Of a stretch of 22,911 nucleotides of DNA, positions 21,761 to 22,911 are shown in pieces (positions within the stretch are counted from its first letter, which is position 1; each line of letters opens with the position of its first letter). The position numbers were made by a program, and so were the translations under genes. The notes under the pieces are model-generated. The model ran no database searches and was not told where the DNA came from. It was given only the letters and a program-made list of their open reading frames with translations. This stretch comes from a virus. The stretch covers positions 1 through 22,911 of IMG/VR virus record IMGVR_UViG_3300031951_020399, one strand, 5' to 3'.

Positions 21761-22801
21761 GTGATTATCACATACTTCAGAAGCAGTTCATACAATACTC
21801 ATAATATGTGTGAACAACAGTATTTTGCAGAATACGTCTTGGGCTGGCGAGGTCCGTCGGGACAAAAGGCAGACAAGGGTACTATAACACACAAAATACT
21901 AGAAATACTTGCGGTAATCAAAAAAGCAAACCAGGATGGACAAACTAAAATTAATGATGATCTCATAGGAGATATAGATACTACAAATTACAATTTAGAC
22001 AATATAATCGATACTGTATACGACTATTATATCAGTAACACACAACACCACAAATGGACACCCAAGGATCTTAGAGATTGCAAAAGCTGGACTTATAAAG
22101 CAATAGAATTTAATAATGGTATGTTCGACCCTAGAAACCGTAACATCCTCCAGCCTGAACAACATTTTGATTTTGAAATAAACAAACCTTGGGCGAAATA
22201 TTCTTACAATGTAGATGGTCAACAAATAACTGGTAATTTGGCACTCAAAGGAACCATAGACCTAATAACACAAGTTAATGACTCTACAATAGAAGTTATA
22301 GACTGGAAAACAGGTCGCAGATTAGATTGGGCAACTGGCGAAGAGAAGACGCAAGAAAAACTAGAAAAAGATCCACAGTTAAAAATATATCATTATGCGA
22401 TTAAGCATTTATATCCTCATATTAAAAATATAATTTTTTCAATCTATTTTATTAATGACGGTGGACCATTTTCTATCTGTTTTCATGATTCTGATCTTCA
22501 GTCAACAGAAGATATGCTACGTCAAAAATTTGAAGCTATTAAAAGCACTAAAAAGCCCAGACTTAATAAAAGTTGGATGTGTAATAAATTATGTCATTTT
22601 GGTAAAACAACATTCGAGGGTACTCATGTTGAAGCAGCAGAAGAATATAGAGACGGCCAAGTGTGTAAAATTGGTCAAGTAATGACAAAATGTGAACAAA
22701 TAAAACACGATCTTGACCTGTATGGCATCGACACTACAATGATTATGTACAAAAACAAAAATCACTCTATTGGACACTACAAGGCTCCTGGATCTTTATG
22801 A
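21761..22801 (+). CDS. PD-(D/E)XK nuclease, Cas4/RecB-like, with possible Fe-S cysteines
   Basis: The start is a GTG, chosen because AAGGA sits about 8 nt before it; there is no earlier in-frame ATG. The 346-residue protein has the RecB/Cas4 nuclease order: His44 (GTITHKIL), Asp167 (LKGTIDLI), Asp181-x-Lys183 (EVIDWKTG) and QLKIYHYA (Gln206...Tyr210), the QxxxY motif. Cys17 near the N-terminus (NMCEQQYF) plus Cys274, Cys278, Cys302 and Cys311 late in the chain resemble the one-plus-three cysteine layout that holds a 4Fe-4S cluster in Cas4 and AddB, with one extra. It probably resects DNA ends, next to the polymerase gene. A Cas4 role in adaptation is unlikely with no CRISPR locus in view. Confidence 0.82.
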   Translation: MIITYFRSSSYNTHNMCEQQYFAEYVLGWRGPSGQKADKGTITHKILEILAVIKKANQDGQTKINDDLIGDIDTTNYNLDNIIDTVYDYYISNTQHHKWTPKDLRDCKSWTYKAIEFNNGMFDPRNRNILQPEQHFDFEINKPWAKYSYNVDGQQITGNLALKGTIDLITQVNDSTIEVIDWKTGRRLDWATGEEKTQEKLEKDPQLKIYHYAIKHLYPHIKNIIFSIYFINDGGPFSICFHDSDLQSTEDMLRQKFEAIKSTKKPRLNKSWMCNKLCHFGKTTFEGTHVEAAEEYRDGQVCKIGQVMTKCEQIKHDLDLYGIDTTMIMYKNKNHSIGHYKAPGSL

Positions 22802-22911
22802 CCAAAAGTTACTCTGTTCTTCACGCCCATTCTCACTATAGCCTTCTGGATGGACTCAGTAAGCCTTCAAAAATGGCAGAACGTTGTGTGTCAGCAGGAA
22901 TTAAAACCTGC
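22798..22911 (+). CDS. dnaE: DNA polymerase III alpha (family C, DnaE-like), N-terminal PHP domain; truncated by window edge
   Basis: Only the first 38 codons are present. They read as the start of a PHP domain: VLHAHSHYSLLDGLSKPSKM, with the His-x-His metal ligands and the SLLDG signature of DnaE polymerases. The ATG overlaps the upstream TGA (ATGA), so it is coupled to the nuclease. A phage-coded family C polymerase would complete the replisome with the helicase and primase. The rest lies outside the window, so the polymerase core is not verified here. Confidence 0.85.
   Translation, partial: MTKSYSVLHAHSHYSLLDGLSKPSKMAERCVSAGIKTC

Noticed and set aside
21761-22801. Cas4-like gene as part of a CRISPR system
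   Set aside because: No repeat array and no other cas gene is visible; coupling to dnaE points to replication or recombination.

Overview
The window is AT-rich (roughly one third G+C by eye) and very densely packed. Every supported gene lies on the + strand, usually with ATGA or TAATG stop/start overlaps. The content (tail-type protein end, holin-like genes, phage replication and nucleotide genes) fits one continuous stretch of a large tailed dsDNA bacteriophage (Caudoviricetes) or a prophage of one. No integrase, tRNA, rRNA, CRISPR array or insertion sequence is visible. TAA, TAG and TGA are all used as stops, so the code looks standard. The host cannot be named. A coenzyme-B12-dependent ribonucleotide reductase implies a host that makes or imports cobalamin.

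Layout. (1) 1-1754: end of a tail/fibre-type protein, a small ORF, and an Ig-like plus chymotrypsin-like serine protease. (2) 1787-5667: nine small genes around one larger one. These are a holin-like two-TM protein, several one-TM or Lys/Pro-rich proteins, a papain-like cysteine protease, an exported protein with a DnaJ-type Cys motif, and a GlsB/YeaQ-like three-TM protein. This looks like the lysis/envelope region, but no muralytic endolysin is recognisable. (3) About 5669-9675: a very large RgpF / GT-B / RgpF glycosyltransferase and a GT2-like glycosyltransferase. (4) 9672-12464: dCMP deaminase, a 45-codon membrane ORF and a monomeric class II ribonucleotide reductase. (5) 12546-16092: PhoH ATPase, HNH nuclease, a pair of paralogous unknown genes flanking an FmdB zinc ribbon and an unknown, then a small HTH protein and another unknown. 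(6) 16076-22911: RecA/UvsX recombinase, PD-(D/E)XK-type nuclease, unknown, zinc ribbon, DnaB helicase, DnaG-type primase, dNMP kinase, Cas4/RecB-type nuclease with five cysteines, and the start of a family C DNA polymerase (DnaE, PHP domain).

How the parts fit. Regions 4 and 6 form a self-contained DNA synthesis programme: dNTP supply (dCMP deaminase, RNR, dNMP kinase), priming and unwinding (primase, DnaB), a phage-coded DNA polymerase, and recombination/end processing (RecA plus two nucleases). Region 3 probably modifies host surface polysaccharide or a virion surface. Regions 1-2 probably act at the cell envelope.

Most notable observations: a shared GGTGTATTAT-like motif in every true gap longer than 30 bp, suggesting a phage-specific promoter; the RgpF-GT gene, whose coding signal runs back to the GlsB-like stop codon without a normal start; two proteases in the place where an endolysin is expected; a GC-rich patch inside the recA-like gene; a diverged gene duplication; and a cysteine cluster inserted in the primase.
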